A stretch of DNA of 64,000 nt from JARRNE01 sp963824085 (GCA_963824085.1 CAWGNT010000003.1:1-64000); one strand, 5' to 3'. Positions 17,088-26,646 are shown, counted from the first letter of the stretch. Numbers and translations: made by a program. The notes: a model not told the origin generated them from the letters alone.

Positions 17088-17923
17088 TGGATATCCCCCA
17101 GCTTCCTCTCGCGCGATGGATCGACTCCGGACTGGAGGTTCTGACCGACCACTTCTCTGGTGCCACTCGGGCAATCTCCCACGCCATCGAGACCGGGATC
17201 GACGCGACGGTGAGCGGCCTAACGTGGCCGCCGCCCTGGGTCACCATTGCCGTCTTCGCCCTCATCGCATGGCGCTTCGCCGGGATTCGGGTCGCCGTCT
17301 TTACGGTCCTCGGACTCGGTCTGCTCTGGAATCTGGACCTCTGGTACCCGACCATGCAGACCCTCACGCTGGTCACCATTGCCACTTTGATCGCCGTGGC
17401 CATCGGCACACCGCTCGGAGTCCTAGCCGCCCTCTCGCGCAACGCCTACCGGCTCATCTTTCCGGTCCTGGACTTCATGCAGACGATGCCCGCCTTCGTC
17501 TACCTCATCCCGGCCATACCCTTTTTCGGCCTCGGTCCGGTCTCCGCCGTCTTCTCGACCGTAATCTTCGCCATGCCCCCCGCTATCCGGCTGACCACGC
17601 TGGGCATCCGTCAGGTCCCGCCGGATTTGGTGGAGGCGGCGGACGCTTTCGGCTCCACCAGGGCCCAAAAGCTGCTGAAGGTCCAGCTCCCGCTTGCGGT
17701 GCCCACCATCATGGCCGGCATTAACCAGACGATAATGCTCGCCCTCTCCATGGTCGTCATCGCCGCCATGATCGGCGCCGAGGGGCTCGGTGGGCGCGTA
17801 TGGACCGCCATCCAGCGTAACGAGGCCGGCATGGGCTTCCAGGCCGGCCTCGCCGTGGTCATCCTCGCGATGATCCTGGACCGCATCACCCAGCGGATTG
17901 CCCGCGTCAAGAAACCAGGTTGA
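17087..17923 (+). CDS. proW: Glycine betaine/proline ABC transporter, permease
   Basis: A 278-residue inner-membrane permease of the ProW/OpuAB class. The binding-protein-dependent transport domain starts near residue 85 (TLTLVTIATLIAVAIGTPLG); the EAA loop that docks to the ATPase is LVEAADAFGSTRAQKLLKVQ near 180, followed by LPLAVPTIMAGINQTIMLAL and VVIAAMIGAEGLG. About six to seven helices are visible. Start overlaps the ATPase stop; the stop is 14 bases before the binding-protein ATG. Confidence 0.93.
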   Translation: MDIPQLPLARWIDSGLEVLTDHFSGATRAISHAIETGIDATVSGLTWPPPWVTIAVFALIAWRFAGIRVAVFTVLGLGLLWNLDLWYPTMQTLTLVTIATLIAVAIGTPLGVLAALSRNAYRLIFPVLDFMQTMPAFVYLIPAIPFFGLGPVSAVFSTVIFAMPPAIRLTTLGIRQVPPDLVEAADAFGSTRAQKLLKVQLPLAVPTIMAGINQTIMLALSMVVIAAMIGAEGLGGRVWTAIQRNEAGMGFQAGLAVVILAMILDRITQRIARVKKPG

Positions 17924-17937
17924 GGAGGAATCCCTTT

Positions 17938-18831
17938 ATGAAGATCCAGCACCTGCTCTGGACGGCCACCTGTGCCCTGATATTTACCGCCTGCTCAGGG
18001 GGAACCGACGATCAGGCCGGCGAGGCTGCCGCGAAAAAGGGCGAAGTAGAGCTCGCCTATGTGGAATGGGCGAGCGAGGTCGCCAGCACCAACGTCGTCC
18101 GCGCCGTGCTCGAGAATCGGGGGTACGACGTCAAGATTACCCCGGTGTCCGCCGCTGCCATGTGGCAGGCAGTGGGCAGCGGCGACGTCGACGGCATGGT
18201 GGCCGCCTGGCTGCCCACGACCCACGGCCACTACCTGCAAAAGCAGAAGGGCTCGGTCGTGGATCTGGGGCCAAACCTGGAGGGGACCCGCATCGGGCTG
18301 GTCGTGCCCACGTATGTCACCATTGATTCCATTGCCGACCTCAACGCCAACGCCAACAAGTTCGACGGCAAGATCATCGGCATCGACCCCGGTGCCGGCA
18401 TCATGAGCAAAACCGAGCGGGCCATCAAGGACTACGGGCTCACCAACATGAAGCTCGTGGAGGGCACCGGCCCCATCATGACTGCCGTGCTGGGGGACGC
18501 CATCAAGCGCAACGAATGGGTAGTCGTCACCGGTTGGACGCCCCATTGGATGTTCGCCAAGTGGGACCTGAAGTATCTGAAGGACCCCGAGAACGTCTAT
18601 GGCGGCGAAGAGCACATCTCCACCATCGTGCGTAAAGGCCTAAAGAAAGATAAGCCTGAGGTATACGCGGTCTTGGATAACTTCCACTGGACGCCAAAGG
18701 ACATGGAAGAGCTGATGGCATGGAACGAGGAGAAGGGTGCCGACCCTTATAAAGATGCCCAGCGCTGGGTGGCTGAACACAAGGAGCTCGTTGACTCCTG
18801 GCTTCCGAAGCAGGAAGGGGCCGCCCAATGA
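17938..18831 (+). CDS. proX: Glycine betaine-binding lipoprotein
   Basis: A 297-residue substrate-binding protein of the OpuAC family. A lipoprotein-type signal ends at Cys19 (ALIFTACSGG), so it is probably membrane-tethered in the periplasm. Trp-containing segments that usually cage quaternary ammonium groups are in place: AYVEWASEVAST, MVAAWLPTTHGHYL and TGWTPHWMFAKWDL. GAGGAGGAA at 17922-17930 fixes the ATG at 17938 over an upstream in-frame start. The stop overlaps the next start (ATGA at 18828-18831). Confidence 0.92.
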   Translation: MKIQHLLWTATCALIFTACSGGTDDQAGEAAAKKGEVELAYVEWASEVASTNVVRAVLENRGYDVKITPVSAAAMWQAVGSGDVDGMVAAWLPTTHGHYLQKQKGSVVDLGPNLEGTRIGLVVPTYVTIDSIADLNANANKFDGKIIGIDPGAGIMSKTERAIKDYGLTNMKLVEGTGPIMTAVLGDAIKRNEWVVVTGWTPHWMFAKWDLKYLKDPENVYGGEEHISTIVRKGLKKDKPEVYAVLDNFHWTPKDMEELMAWNEEKGADPYKDAQRWVAEHKELVDSWLPKQEGAAQ

Positions 18832-20300
18832 CAGTGAGACCATGGGTTCCGGTGGCAGCCCTCGTATTGGTAGCGGCCGCCGGCGCTCCCCTGGACGCTG
18901 CCGAGCTTGACTCGGAGGCAGTGCTCCAGGAATTGCAGACCATGAAGGCTCGAATCTCGGAGCTTGAGCACCAGCTCGAAGAGGCCAAGCAAGCGAAGGC
19001 AGATGCGGAGCAGGCGAGGCGCGAGGCTGAGCAGGCTCGCCGCGAAGCGCAGGTGGCCCGCAAGGAAGCGCAGGCGGCGGCCGCGCGCTACAGCGCGCTT
19101 GCCACCGGCTCTCTGCCTCCATCCCAGCCTATGCAAGCACCGCCGCCGACCGCCGACCAGGAATACGTGGCACAGGAAGAGGCCCCGGCGGAGGAGGAGA
19201 CGGGCGACTCGTTGAAGATCGGCGGCGCCCTGTGGCTCAACTACGCCTACCTGGATTGGAATCAGACCAACAAGGACAAGGGCGGGGACTTCGCCTTCGA
19301 TCTGTTTCGCCTCTCGGTCGACGGCAAGAAGGGGGACCTCGGGATCTCGGCCCAATACCGCTGGTACTCCTACCAGGACGTAATCCATCACGGTTACTTC
19401 TTCTACGACTTCCTGCCCAAGTGGCAGGGCCAGCTCGGCATCACCCAGGTCCCTTTCGGGATACTTCCCTACGCGTCCCACAGCTACTGGTTCGGGATGC
19501 CCTACTACTTCGGGCTGGAGGATGACTACGACATCGGACTCAAGCTCGTCTACGACGACGATCCCTTCAACATCCAGCTCGCCTATTTCAAGAGCGACGA
19601 GTACGGCACAGGCGCAAGACTCGCCAGGTACTCCTATGACGTCGTGAGGCCATCGAATCGATGCACCAGCGGGCTTTATCCTACCGACCCGGGCTACGAC
19701 GTAAGCCAATGCAATGAGGAGAACAATCAGCTCAACGGCCGTTTCGCGTATATCATCGACCACGGTAATGACTGGACCACCGAGCTCGGCCTATCCGGTG
19801 AGTACGGCCAGTTGTACAACCACTACACCCGGGCGAAAGGAACCCACTGGGCGGCGGCAGCCCATCTCAATGGGTACTACGGACCATGGAACCTGCAGCT
19901 CGAATTTGGGCGCTACGAGCTGAATCCGAACAATCCTCTGGGGTTTGACCGCAAGTTCACCACCTTGGGCGCCTTCGAGTCTCCGGAGGACGTCGCCAAT
20001 AAGTCGAGCTTCCTCGTCGCCAACATTGCCCGTGACTTCGCGGTGAGCTGGGGACCCATCAGCAAGTTGACCTGTTACAACGACTACAGCCACATGTTCA
20101 AGGACGAGTCCGGCTTCGAGGACTCCCAGCTCAACACCACCGGATGCGCGGTCACCGCCGGGCCAACCTACACGTACATCGATTTCATCCTGGGCAAGAA
20201 TGCTACCTTCCTGAACGACCCCCTGGGCACCGGTCTGGCCGCCGGAGCCACGAACCAATGGGAGCCGCGGTTCAACATCAACTTCGAGTATTATTTTTAG
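18828..20300 (+). CDS. Porin with N-terminal coiled coil, in betaine operon
   Basis: A 490-residue outer-membrane protein translated in ATGA overlap with the betaine-binding protein. A signal peptide (VPVAALVLVAAAGAPLDAAE) is followed by a coiled coil of about 60 residues rich in Glu, Ala, Arg and Lys heptads (LEHQLEEAKQAKADAEQARR), a Pro-rich linker, and a porin barrel from about residue 125 (LKIGGALWLNYAYLDWN) ending in FNINFEYYF, the usual C-terminal Phe of a barrel. The layout (coiled coil then barrel) recalls trimeric porins with an N-terminal periplasmic stalk. Placement suggests that it lets betaine or related osmolytes cross the outer membrane for the ABC importer; that is inference. 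Confidence 0.82.
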   Translation: MTVRPWVPVAALVLVAAAGAPLDAAELDSEAVLQELQTMKARISELEHQLEEAKQAKADAEQARREAEQARREAQVARKEAQAAAARYSALATGSLPPSQPMQAPPPTADQEYVAQEEAPAEEETGDSLKIGGALWLNYAYLDWNQTNKDKGGDFAFDLFRLSVDGKKGDLGISAQYRWYSYQDVIHHGYFFYDFLPKWQGQLGITQVPFGILPYASHSYWFGMPYYFGLEDDYDIGLKLVYDDDPFNIQLAYFKSDEYGTGARLARYSYDVVRPSNRCTSGLYPTDPGYDVSQCNEENNQLNGRFAYIIDHGNDWTTELGLSGEYGQLYNHYTRAKGTHWAAAAHLNGYYGPWNLQLEFGRYELNPNNPLGFDRKFTTLGAFESPEDVANKSSFLVANIARDFAVSWGPISKLTCYNDYSHMFKDESGFEDSQLNTTGCAVTAGPTYTYIDFILGKNATFLNDPLGTGLAAGATNQWEPRFNINFEYYF

Positions 20301-20702
20301 GCTAAAGGCCGGGAAGGACCTACGGGCCGAGGGCCCTATACAAATGCGGCGGGCTGGTTCGGTCTGCGACCCGAGGGACCGGGTTGGGGGCGGCGGAGGT
20401 CTCGGCGCTCTATAACCTCCCTTCCCGTGCGCGCACGCGGTATACATTTTGTACTCGGGTTTTTCGTTTTTTCGGGGCCTGGTTACACCCGCCGAGGGAC
20501 GCCGTGAATACATCCATGTAGGCTTGACGGCAGCCTCCCTGCTGCCGACACCCCCGACGGGTGCAACCCGGCCCCTTAGGCTGAGAACCGAGAAAGCCAT
20601 GTGGGCTGGGTATAACGCGGAGCAACGGTACTCCGCCGAGCAACCCGCGCGAGGGGCAGACACCGCGGTTGCGCGTGACCGGAAAATTACCTGAGCCAGG
20701 CT
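20301..20702. other. Intergenic region between porin and trkH
   Basis: Mostly occupied by the NPE copy at 20434-20622. The first 130 bases after the porin contain no clear terminator. Confidence 0.4.
20434..20622 (+). repeat. NPE copy 5 (subtype II)
   Basis: Core GACGCCGTGAATACATCCAT (20499-20518), inner hairpin GGCAGC-CTCCCT-GCTGCC, outer arms GGGGCCTGGTTACACC and GGTGCAACCCGGCCCC, and ends with inverted CGCGGTATAC / GTATAACGCGG. It shares extended similarity, including the T-rich left flank GGGTTTTTCG, with the copy at 51.9 kb. Confidence 0.82.
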
Positions 20703-22166
20703 ATGTCGGATCAAGGCGCAGCGAGCTTGATGGTGGCGGTGCGTCCGCTGGTGGTGCTCAAGTACCTTGGCCAGCTTTTGCTCCTGCTGACCCTGCTCGA
20801 CGCCGTACCCCTGGCAGCCTCGCTTTTTCTGGGAGAAGGTCTCTTTGCCGCCCGCCTAGCGATTACGACCGCCGGTCTGCTCGTCCTCTCCATACCGCTG
20901 TCGCGGCTCCCTGCTCCCGAGCAAATCCAGTGGAACGAGGCGCTGACAGTCACCGTGCTCGCGTTCGCGCTTGCCCCTCTGCCCATGGCGTACCCCATGA
21001 TGGCGCATGGGATCTCGTTCATCGATGCCTGGTTCGAGGCCCTCTCCGGAGTGACTACCACCGGGCTGTCCGTGCTGGGGTCGGTCGAAGGCAGACCAGC
21101 ACTGTTCCTTTTCTCCCGCGCCTGGATGCAGTGGTACGGAGGCCTAGGCATTGCCGTGCTCTCGGTCGCCCTCCTCATGCGTCATCAGGTGGCCAGCAAA
21201 CGGCTGCTCGAATCCGCTGGGGAGGACAGCACGGCCGAGACGGCGCGCACGCACGCTCTGCGCGTCTTCGTCGCCTATCTGGTCCTGACGCTGCTGGGGC
21301 TCGCGGCGGTTTGGGCCAGCGACCGCGACTTCTTCACGGCCTTACTCCATACCCTGGCAGCGGTCTCTACAGGGGGATTTTCGAGCTTCAACGACAGCAT
21401 TGCGGGGATGCCCGGCGCAGCCCGCGCCACCGTGACCGCCATGTCTGTGGCAGGCGCCATCTCGCTGCCGTTGTACTACCAGCTCGCGCGCGCCCGCTGG
21501 CGGCGCGTCAGCTCCGATCCCGAGCTGCGTGCGCTGGTGGTCGCCCTCGTCGTCGTCGTATCGGCCCTGACCCTCTTGCTGCATGATATGCAAGGTCTCG
21601 ACTGGAGCGATGCGGCCGCCAACGGACTCATGCTCGGAGGATCGGCTCAGTCCACCGCCGGCTTCAGTAGCCTGAACGTCACCACTCTGGACCCGGGCGT
21701 CAAGCTCGTGCTCATCGCCGCCATGACGATCGGCGGATGCACGGGTTCTACCGCGGGCGGGATCAAGCTCGTCCGACTCTTGATCCTGCTGCGGCTGATC
21801 CAGCTTGCCCTGCGCCGCAGCGCCGCTCCCCGCCGGGCCATTATGCACGCGAACCTGGGCGGCGAGCGGGTGGACCAGGAATCCATAACTGACGCCCTGC
21901 TCCTCCTGGGACTGTGGTTGATGGTCGTCGTGGGTTCCTGGTTCCCGTTCCTCCTCTACGGCTACGCCCCTCTGAACGGCCTGTTCGAGGTCGTCTCCGC
22001 CACTGGAACTGTCGGGCTCTCAGCCGGTATCAGCGGCCCGACCCTCGAGCCGCTGCTGAAGGTCGTGCTCGGCGTGGACATGCTGTTCGGCAGGGTCGAG
22101 ATCGTCGCCCTGCTGGTGATCCTCTACCCCCCAACCTGGATTGGAAGGAGGCGAGAGCGCAAATGA
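20703..22166 (+). CDS. trkH: Trk-type K+ uptake protein, membrane subunit
   Basis: A 487-residue K+ channel-like subunit of the Trk/Ktr superfamily. The four pore loops are recognisable: SGVTTTGLSVLG, LAAVSTGGFSSFNDS, GGSAQSTAGFSSLN and VSATGTVGLSAGIS, each with the conserved filter glycine. GGCTGSTAGGIKLVRLLILL is the characteristic gating segment. It is paired with trkA by an ATGA overlap. In combination with the betaine operon upstream it marks an osmotic-adaptation block. Confidence 0.95.
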   Translation: MSDQGAASLMVAVRPLVVLKYLGQLLLLLTLLDAVPLAASLFLGEGLFAARLAITTAGLLVLSIPLSRLPAPEQIQWNEALTVTVLAFALAPLPMAYPMMAHGISFIDAWFEALSGVTTTGLSVLGSVEGRPALFLFSRAWMQWYGGLGIAVLSVALLMRHQVASKRLLESAGEDSTAETARTHALRVFVAYLVLTLLGLAAVWASDRDFFTALLHTLAAVSTGGFSSFNDSIAGMPGAARATVTAMSVAGAISLPLYYQLARARWRRVSSDPELRALVVALVVVVSALTLLLHDMQGLDWSDAAANGLMLGGSAQSTAGFSSLNVTTLDPGVKLVLIAAMTIGGCTGSTAGGIKLVRLLILLRLIQLALRRSAAPRRAIMHANLGGERVDQESITDALLLLGLWLMVVVGSWFPFLLYGYAPLNGLFEVVSATGTVGLSAGISGPTLEPLLKVVLGVDMLFGRVEIVALLVILYPPTWIGRRRERK

Positions 22167-22834
22167 GACTGGCATTCATCGGCACCAACGCCCTCACCCT
22201 CACCACGGCGGAAATGCTGCTGGAACAGGGCCACGAAGTCGTCCTCATCGAACGGGACAAAGCCCGCATCGAGACCTTGTCCGAGCGTCTCGACTGCGGC
22301 TTTCTGCTCGGGGACGGGACCGAGCCGGATGTCCTGCGCGACGCCGAGCCCGAGAACACGGACGTCTTGTTCTGTCTGCTGGAGAGCGATCAGACGAACA
22401 TCATCGCCAGCCTAGTTGGCCGATCTCTCGGCTTCGGCCGCGTCGTCCCGCGCATCGCCGATCCGCAATTTCAGCGCATCTGCAACGAGCTCGGCCTGGA
22501 GAACACCGTGCTTCCAAACCGTGCGGTGGCGTCACATCTGGTTGACCTGCTCCAGGGTCAGAAGTCCCTGGAGATGTCGTCGCTGATCCGCGGTGACGCG
22601 GAGGTCTTCAGCTTCGTGGTCGACGACGACAAGGCGGGAGATCTGGAGACTTTCGAGCTACCAAATGACACCCGCATCATCTGTCTGTACCGCGACGACG
22701 AGTTCACGCTGCCGGAGCAAATCTCCGAGTTGAAGCCGGGCGACGAGGTCATCCTCGTCACCCACCGCGAGCGACTTCCCGAGCTGAAGGAGCGCTGGGC
22801 ACCCCGGAACAACCGCCCCCCGGTCGAGACATAG
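22163..22834 (+). CDS. trkA: Trk-type K+ uptake regulatory protein
   Basis: A 223-residue single-RCK regulator (TrkA/KtrA type) that gates TrkH in response to nucleotides. RCK_N covers about 1-120 (LTTAEMLLEQGHEVVLIERD, with an acidic residue at the end of beta-2 for the ribose; the usual GxGxxG is changed to GTNALT), and RCK_C about 135-215 (PNDTRIICLYRDDEF, LKPGDEVILVTHRERLPEL). E. coli TrkA has two such units; this is the one-unit form. ATG 22163 overlaps the trkH stop. Confidence 0.92.
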   Translation: MRLAFIGTNALTLTTAEMLLEQGHEVVLIERDKARIETLSERLDCGFLLGDGTEPDVLRDAEPENTDVLFCLLESDQTNIIASLVGRSLGFGRVVPRIADPQFQRICNELGLENTVLPNRAVASHLVDLLQGQKSLEMSSLIRGDAEVFSFVVDDDKAGDLETFELPNDTRIICLYRDDEFTLPEQISELKPGDEVILVTHRERLPELKERWAPRNNRPPVET

Positions 22835-22913
22835 TTCGAGCTCCCTGCGTCCAGCTCCCGGGTGTGCGAAAATTCGCGACCCCTGCAGTCCGACCTGAGA
22901 TCTCTGCCCGACC

Positions 22914-25900
22914 ATGACCGAGGAGGCCGTCACCGCTCTCCATACCCCGCTCGACCCTCCCCTCCCCGCCCGCCCGAGTGAGCGGCTGCTTTGGGGCAGG
23001 CTGTACGGTGCGAGTGCGGCGCTTGCTATCGCCGAGGCGGCGCGGCGCAGCGATGGACTTCTGCTGGCGGTAGTCGAGGATGTTCAGGCAGCGGCCCGTC
23101 TCCAAGGTGAGCTCGGCTTCTTCCTCGACGACCCGGCCGTTGCGGTCCTCGGCTTTCCGGACTGGGAGACTCTGGCCTACGACGTCTTCTCGCCGCTGCC
23201 GGAGCTGGTCTCTGAGCGCCTGCTGACGCTCCACCGGCTACCCACACTTACCAAAGGGGTTCTTGTCGTACCGGCGGCCACCCTGCTGCAGCGCCTGGCA
23301 CCGCCGGCCTTCGTGCACGGTCACTCGCTGGTGCTCGGGGTGGGCGATCGGCTCGACCTGGACGCGACCCGTCGCCGACTGGAGCGCGCGGGCTATCACT
23401 GTGTCTCCCAAGTCATCGCCCACGGTGAGTACGCAGTGCGCGGCTCTCTGCTGGACCTTTTCCCAATGGGGAGCACCGAGCCCTACCGCATCGACCTCTT
23501 TGACGACGAGGTCGAGAGCATCCGCACTTTCGACCCAGACAGCCAGCGCTCGCGGGAGAAGGTACAGAGCATCCGGCTCCTGCCCGCACGCGAGTTCCCG
23601 CTCGGGGAGGAGACGGTCACCGCCTTCCGCCAGCGCTACCGGGCCGCCATCGAGGGCGATCCCAAGCAGAGCTTGATTTACCGGGAGGTCTCCGAGGGTC
23701 GGGTCCCCGGCGGTCTGGAGTACTACCTGCCGCTCTTTTTCGACGAGACCGCGAGTCTGTTCGACTATCTTCCGGAGCAGGCCGTGTTGATAGAGGCCGC
23801 GGGGGTGCGGGAGGCCGCGTCGGGTTTCCTCGCCGAGGTAGCCACTCGTTACGAGCAGCGCCGGCACGACATAGAGCGTCCCCTGCTGGCACCGGAGCGG
23901 CTATATCTCCGGGTGGACGAGCTGGCCGCGAGTCTCAGCCGCATGGCTGGAGTGACCTATCAGTCTTCGGAGGTCCCCGAGCGGCGCAGGGGCTTTAGCG
24001 ACGTCTGCAATTTCGCCACCCGCACCCTGCCCCCTCTCGGGATACAGCCGAGAGCTCCAAGGCCTGCCGGGGCGTTGCAGGACTTTGTCGGCGAGCCAGG
24101 GCGGCGAGTGCTCTTCGTCGCCGAGAGCACCGGACGGCGTGAGATGCTGATCGACAACCTGCGCGGCTTTGACATTCGCCCCCACCTTGTCCCGGGCTGG
24201 CGCGCATTCCTCGACTCGGGCGAAGCGCTGGGACTGACCGTCGCCCCCCTGGAGCAAGGCCTCTACATGGATGCCGAGGAGCTGGTGCTCGTCACCGAGA
24301 CCCAGCTCTACGGCGAGCGGGTGCGTCAGGAGCGCCGGCGGCGGGCTGCCGAGCGGGACAGCGAGGCGGTCGTCCGCAACCTCACGGAGCTCCACATCGG
24401 CGCTCCCGTGGTGCACGAGGATCACGGGGTCGGGCGCTATCTCGGGCTGCAGACGCTGGAGGTTGGCGGTCTCAAGACCGAGTTTCTGACCCTTGAGTAC
24501 GCCCGCGGCGACAAGTTGTACGTACCCGTCTCCTCGCTCCATCTGATCTCCCGCTACACCGGCGCCTCACCAGAGACGGCTCCGCTCCACCGCCTGGGGG
24601 GCGATCAGTGGGACAAGCTGAAGCGCCGAGCGGCGGAGCGGGTCCGCGACGTCGCCGCCGAGCTCCTGGAGATCTACGCGCGGCGCGAGGCCCGCCAGGG
24701 ATTCGCGTTCCCCGCCGACGGCCAGGAGTACCGCGCCTTCGCCGCCGCCTTCGAGTTCGAGGAGACCCCAGACCAACAGCAGGCGATCGACGCTGTCCTC
24801 GACGACATGGCCGATCCCAAGCCGATGGACCGTGTGGTGTGCGGCGACGTCGGGTTCGGCAAGACGGAAGTGGCTATGCGTGCCGCCTTCATGGCAGTAC
24901 ATGCCGGCAAGCAGGTAGCGGTGCTGGTTCCCACCACCCTGCTCGCCCAGCAGCACTACGAGAACTTCTCGGATCGCTTCGCGGACTGGCCGATCAGGGT
25001 CGAGAGCCTCTCGCGCTTTCGCACCGCGAAGGAGCAGACGCAGATTCTCAAGGGTATGCAGGACGGAACGATCGACATCGTGGTCGGCACCCATAAGCTC
25101 CTGCAGTCCGGCATTCGCTTCAAGAACCTCGGGCTCGTAATCGTCGATGAGGAGCACCGCTTCGGCGTCCGCCACAAGGAGCGTCTAAAGGCCCTGCGCA
25201 GCGACGTCGATATCCTCACGCTCACGGCGACCCCCATTCCGCGCACACTCAACATGGCCATGTCCGGCCTGCGGGACCTGTCCATCATCGCCACCCCGCC
25301 GGTGGCGCGGCATCCTATCAAGACCTTCGTCAGCCAATGGAACGATGCCCTGGTCGTGGAGGCATGTCTGCGCGAGCTGAAACGTGGCGGCCAGGTCTAC
25401 TTCCTCCACAACGAGGTGGAGACCATCGACGAGATGGCTCGCAAGCTCCAGGCGCTCCTGGCCGGGGCTCACATCCAGGTGGCCCACGGCCAGATGCGCG
25501 AGCGGGACCTGGAGCGCGTCATGAGGGACTTCTATCACCAGCGCTTTAGCATCCTCGTGTGTACCACGATTATCGAGAGCGGCATCGACGTCCCGAGCGC
25601 CAACACCATTGTCATCAACCGTGCGGACAAGCTGGGCCTCGCTCAGCTCCATCAGCTCCGCGGGCGAGTCGGGCGCTCGCATCATCGCGCTTACGCTTAC
25701 CTTATTACACCCCCGCTGACGTCTATTACAGAAGACGCGAAGAAGCGCCTTGAAGCAATTGAAGCGCTTGAGGACCTTGGCGCTGGATTCACGCTCGCGA
25801 CGCACGATCTGGAGATTCGGGGTGCGGGCGAGCTGCTGGGCGAGGAGCAGAGCGGTCAGATCCAGGAGATTGGCTTCAGCCTTTACATGGACCTGCTGGA

Positions 25901-26414
25901 GCGGGCGGTACAGGCGCTCAAATCCGGCCGCGAGCCGGAGCTCGACCGGCCGCTTGACCACGGGGCCGAGATCGACCTCCAGGTCCCTGCCTTACTTCCC
26001 GACGATTATCTCCCCGACGTACACACCCGGCTCGTGATGTACAAGCGAATCGCCAGCGCCGCGTCGGAAGAGGAGCTGAAAGAGCTTCAGGTGGAGATGA
26101 TTGACCGCTTCGGGCTGCTACCGGAGCCAACAAAGAACCTCTTTGCGATCACAGCGTTGAAGCTCAAAGTTCATCCCATCGGAATCCAGAAGATCGAGGC
26201 CGGACCCGCCAGTGGACGCATCGTCTTCGGCGACCGGCCCAAGGTCGACCCGACGCGCCTGGTCCAGCTCATCCAGCAAAGACCGAAGGAGTTCAAGCTC
26301 GACGGCGGCGAGCGGCTGCGCTTCTACCGCGACATGGCCGATCCTGCCAAACGTGTGGGCCAGGTGGCGCGTGTGATCGAGGACCTGACAAGTCGCGCGG
26401 CACTGTCGGCCTAA
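22914..26414 (+). CDS. mfd: Transcription-repair coupling factor
   Basis: Mfd (1166 residues, normal length) removes RNA polymerase stalled at lesions and recruits UvrA. In order: UvrB-like module (about 15-350, GFPDWETLAYDVFSPLPELV), RNA-polymerase-interacting domain (about 498-560, VHEDHGVGRYLGLQTLEVGG), helicase with Walker A GDVGFGKTE near 643 and DEEHRFG near 745, motif VI region QLRGRVGRSHHRAYAY, the TRG motif region after it, and the C-terminal TRCF domain (LPDDYLPDVHTRLVMYKRIA). It is a housekeeping gene and a useful phylogenetic marker for the window. Confidence 0.97.
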   Translation: MTEEAVTALHTPLDPPLPARPSERLLWGRLYGASAALAIAEAARRSDGLLLAVVEDVQAAARLQGELGFFLDDPAVAVLGFPDWETLAYDVFSPLPELVSERLLTLHRLPTLTKGVLVVPAATLLQRLAPPAFVHGHSLVLGVGDRLDLDATRRRLERAGYHCVSQVIAHGEYAVRGSLLDLFPMGSTEPYRIDLFDDEVESIRTFDPDSQRSREKVQSIRLLPAREFPLGEETVTAFRQRYRAAIEGDPKQSLIYREVSEGRVPGGLEYYLPLFFDETASLFDYLPEQAVLIEAAGVREAASGFLAEVATRYEQRRHDIERPLLAPERLYLRVDELAASLSRMAGVTYQSSEVPERRRGFSDVCNFATRTLPPLGIQPRAPRPAGALQDFVGEPGRRVLFVAESTGRREMLIDNLRGFDIRPHLVPGWRAFLDSGEALGLTVAPLEQGLYMDAEELVLVTETQLYGERVRQERRRRAAERDSEAVVRNLTELHIGAPVVHEDHGVGRYLGLQTLEVGGLKTEFLTLEYARGDKLYVPVSSLHLISRYTGASPETAPLHRLGGDQWDKLKRRAAERVRDVAAELLEIYARREARQGFAFPADGQEYRAFAAAFEFEETPDQQQAIDAVLDDMADPKPMDRVVCGDVGFGKTEVAMRAAFMAVHAGKQVAVLVPTTLLAQQHYENFSDRFADWPIRVESLSRFRTAKEQTQILKGMQDGTIDIVVGTHKLLQSGIRFKNLGLVIVDEEHRFGVRHKERLKALRSDVDILTLTATPIPRTLNMAMSGLRDLSIIATPPVARHPIKTFVSQWNDALVVEACLRELKRGGQVYFLHNEVETIDEMARKLQALLAGAHIQVAHGQMRERDLERVMRDFYHQRFSILVCTTIIESGIDVPSANTIVINRADKLGLAQLHQLRGRVGRSHHRAYAYLITPPLTSITEDAKKRLEAIEALEDLGAGFTLATHDLEIRGAGELLGEEQSGQIQEIGFSLYMDLLERAVQALKSGREPELDRPLDHGAEIDLQVPALLPDDYLPDVHTRLVMYKRIASAASEEELKELQVEMIDRFGLLPEPTKNLFAITALKLKVHPIGIQKIEAGPASGRIVFGDRPKVDPTRLVQLIQQRPKEFKLDGGERLRFYRDMADPAKRVGQVARVIEDLTSRAALSA

Positions 26415-26416
26415 GC

Positions 26417-26646
26417 AAGCGCTGAATAAGTCTATCCTGAATTTCTCGACCTTGTTGGTAGCGCCGGAAATGATTTCGCGCCGTGTTGGCATCGACCTGC
26501 AGGACTTCGGCCACGTGCTCGGCGCTCCAGCCGGTGGCAAGCAGCACCACGGCTTTGATGCGGTCGGCCTCACGCTTGTCTCGGGTCGCGCGGTGGGCGG
26601 CCCGAAGTTCGGCGAGCTTGTCGGCGCCAAGCGCGTAGTCATTCAT
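26417..26646 (-). mobile_element. IS630-family transposase relic
   Basis: The minus-strand frame from ATG 26646 encodes the N-terminal helix-turn-helix region of an IS630-family transposase (LAELRAAHRATRDKREADRI, then VAEVLQVDANTARNHFRRYQ). After about 66 codons it joins AGAAATTCAGGATAGACTTA, ending in TTCAGCGCTT (26417-26426), which looks like the IS terminus. The catalytic DDE part is missing. It is therefore an internally deleted element. The end-like sequence recurs at 13631 and in part at 32891. Confidence 0.72.
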
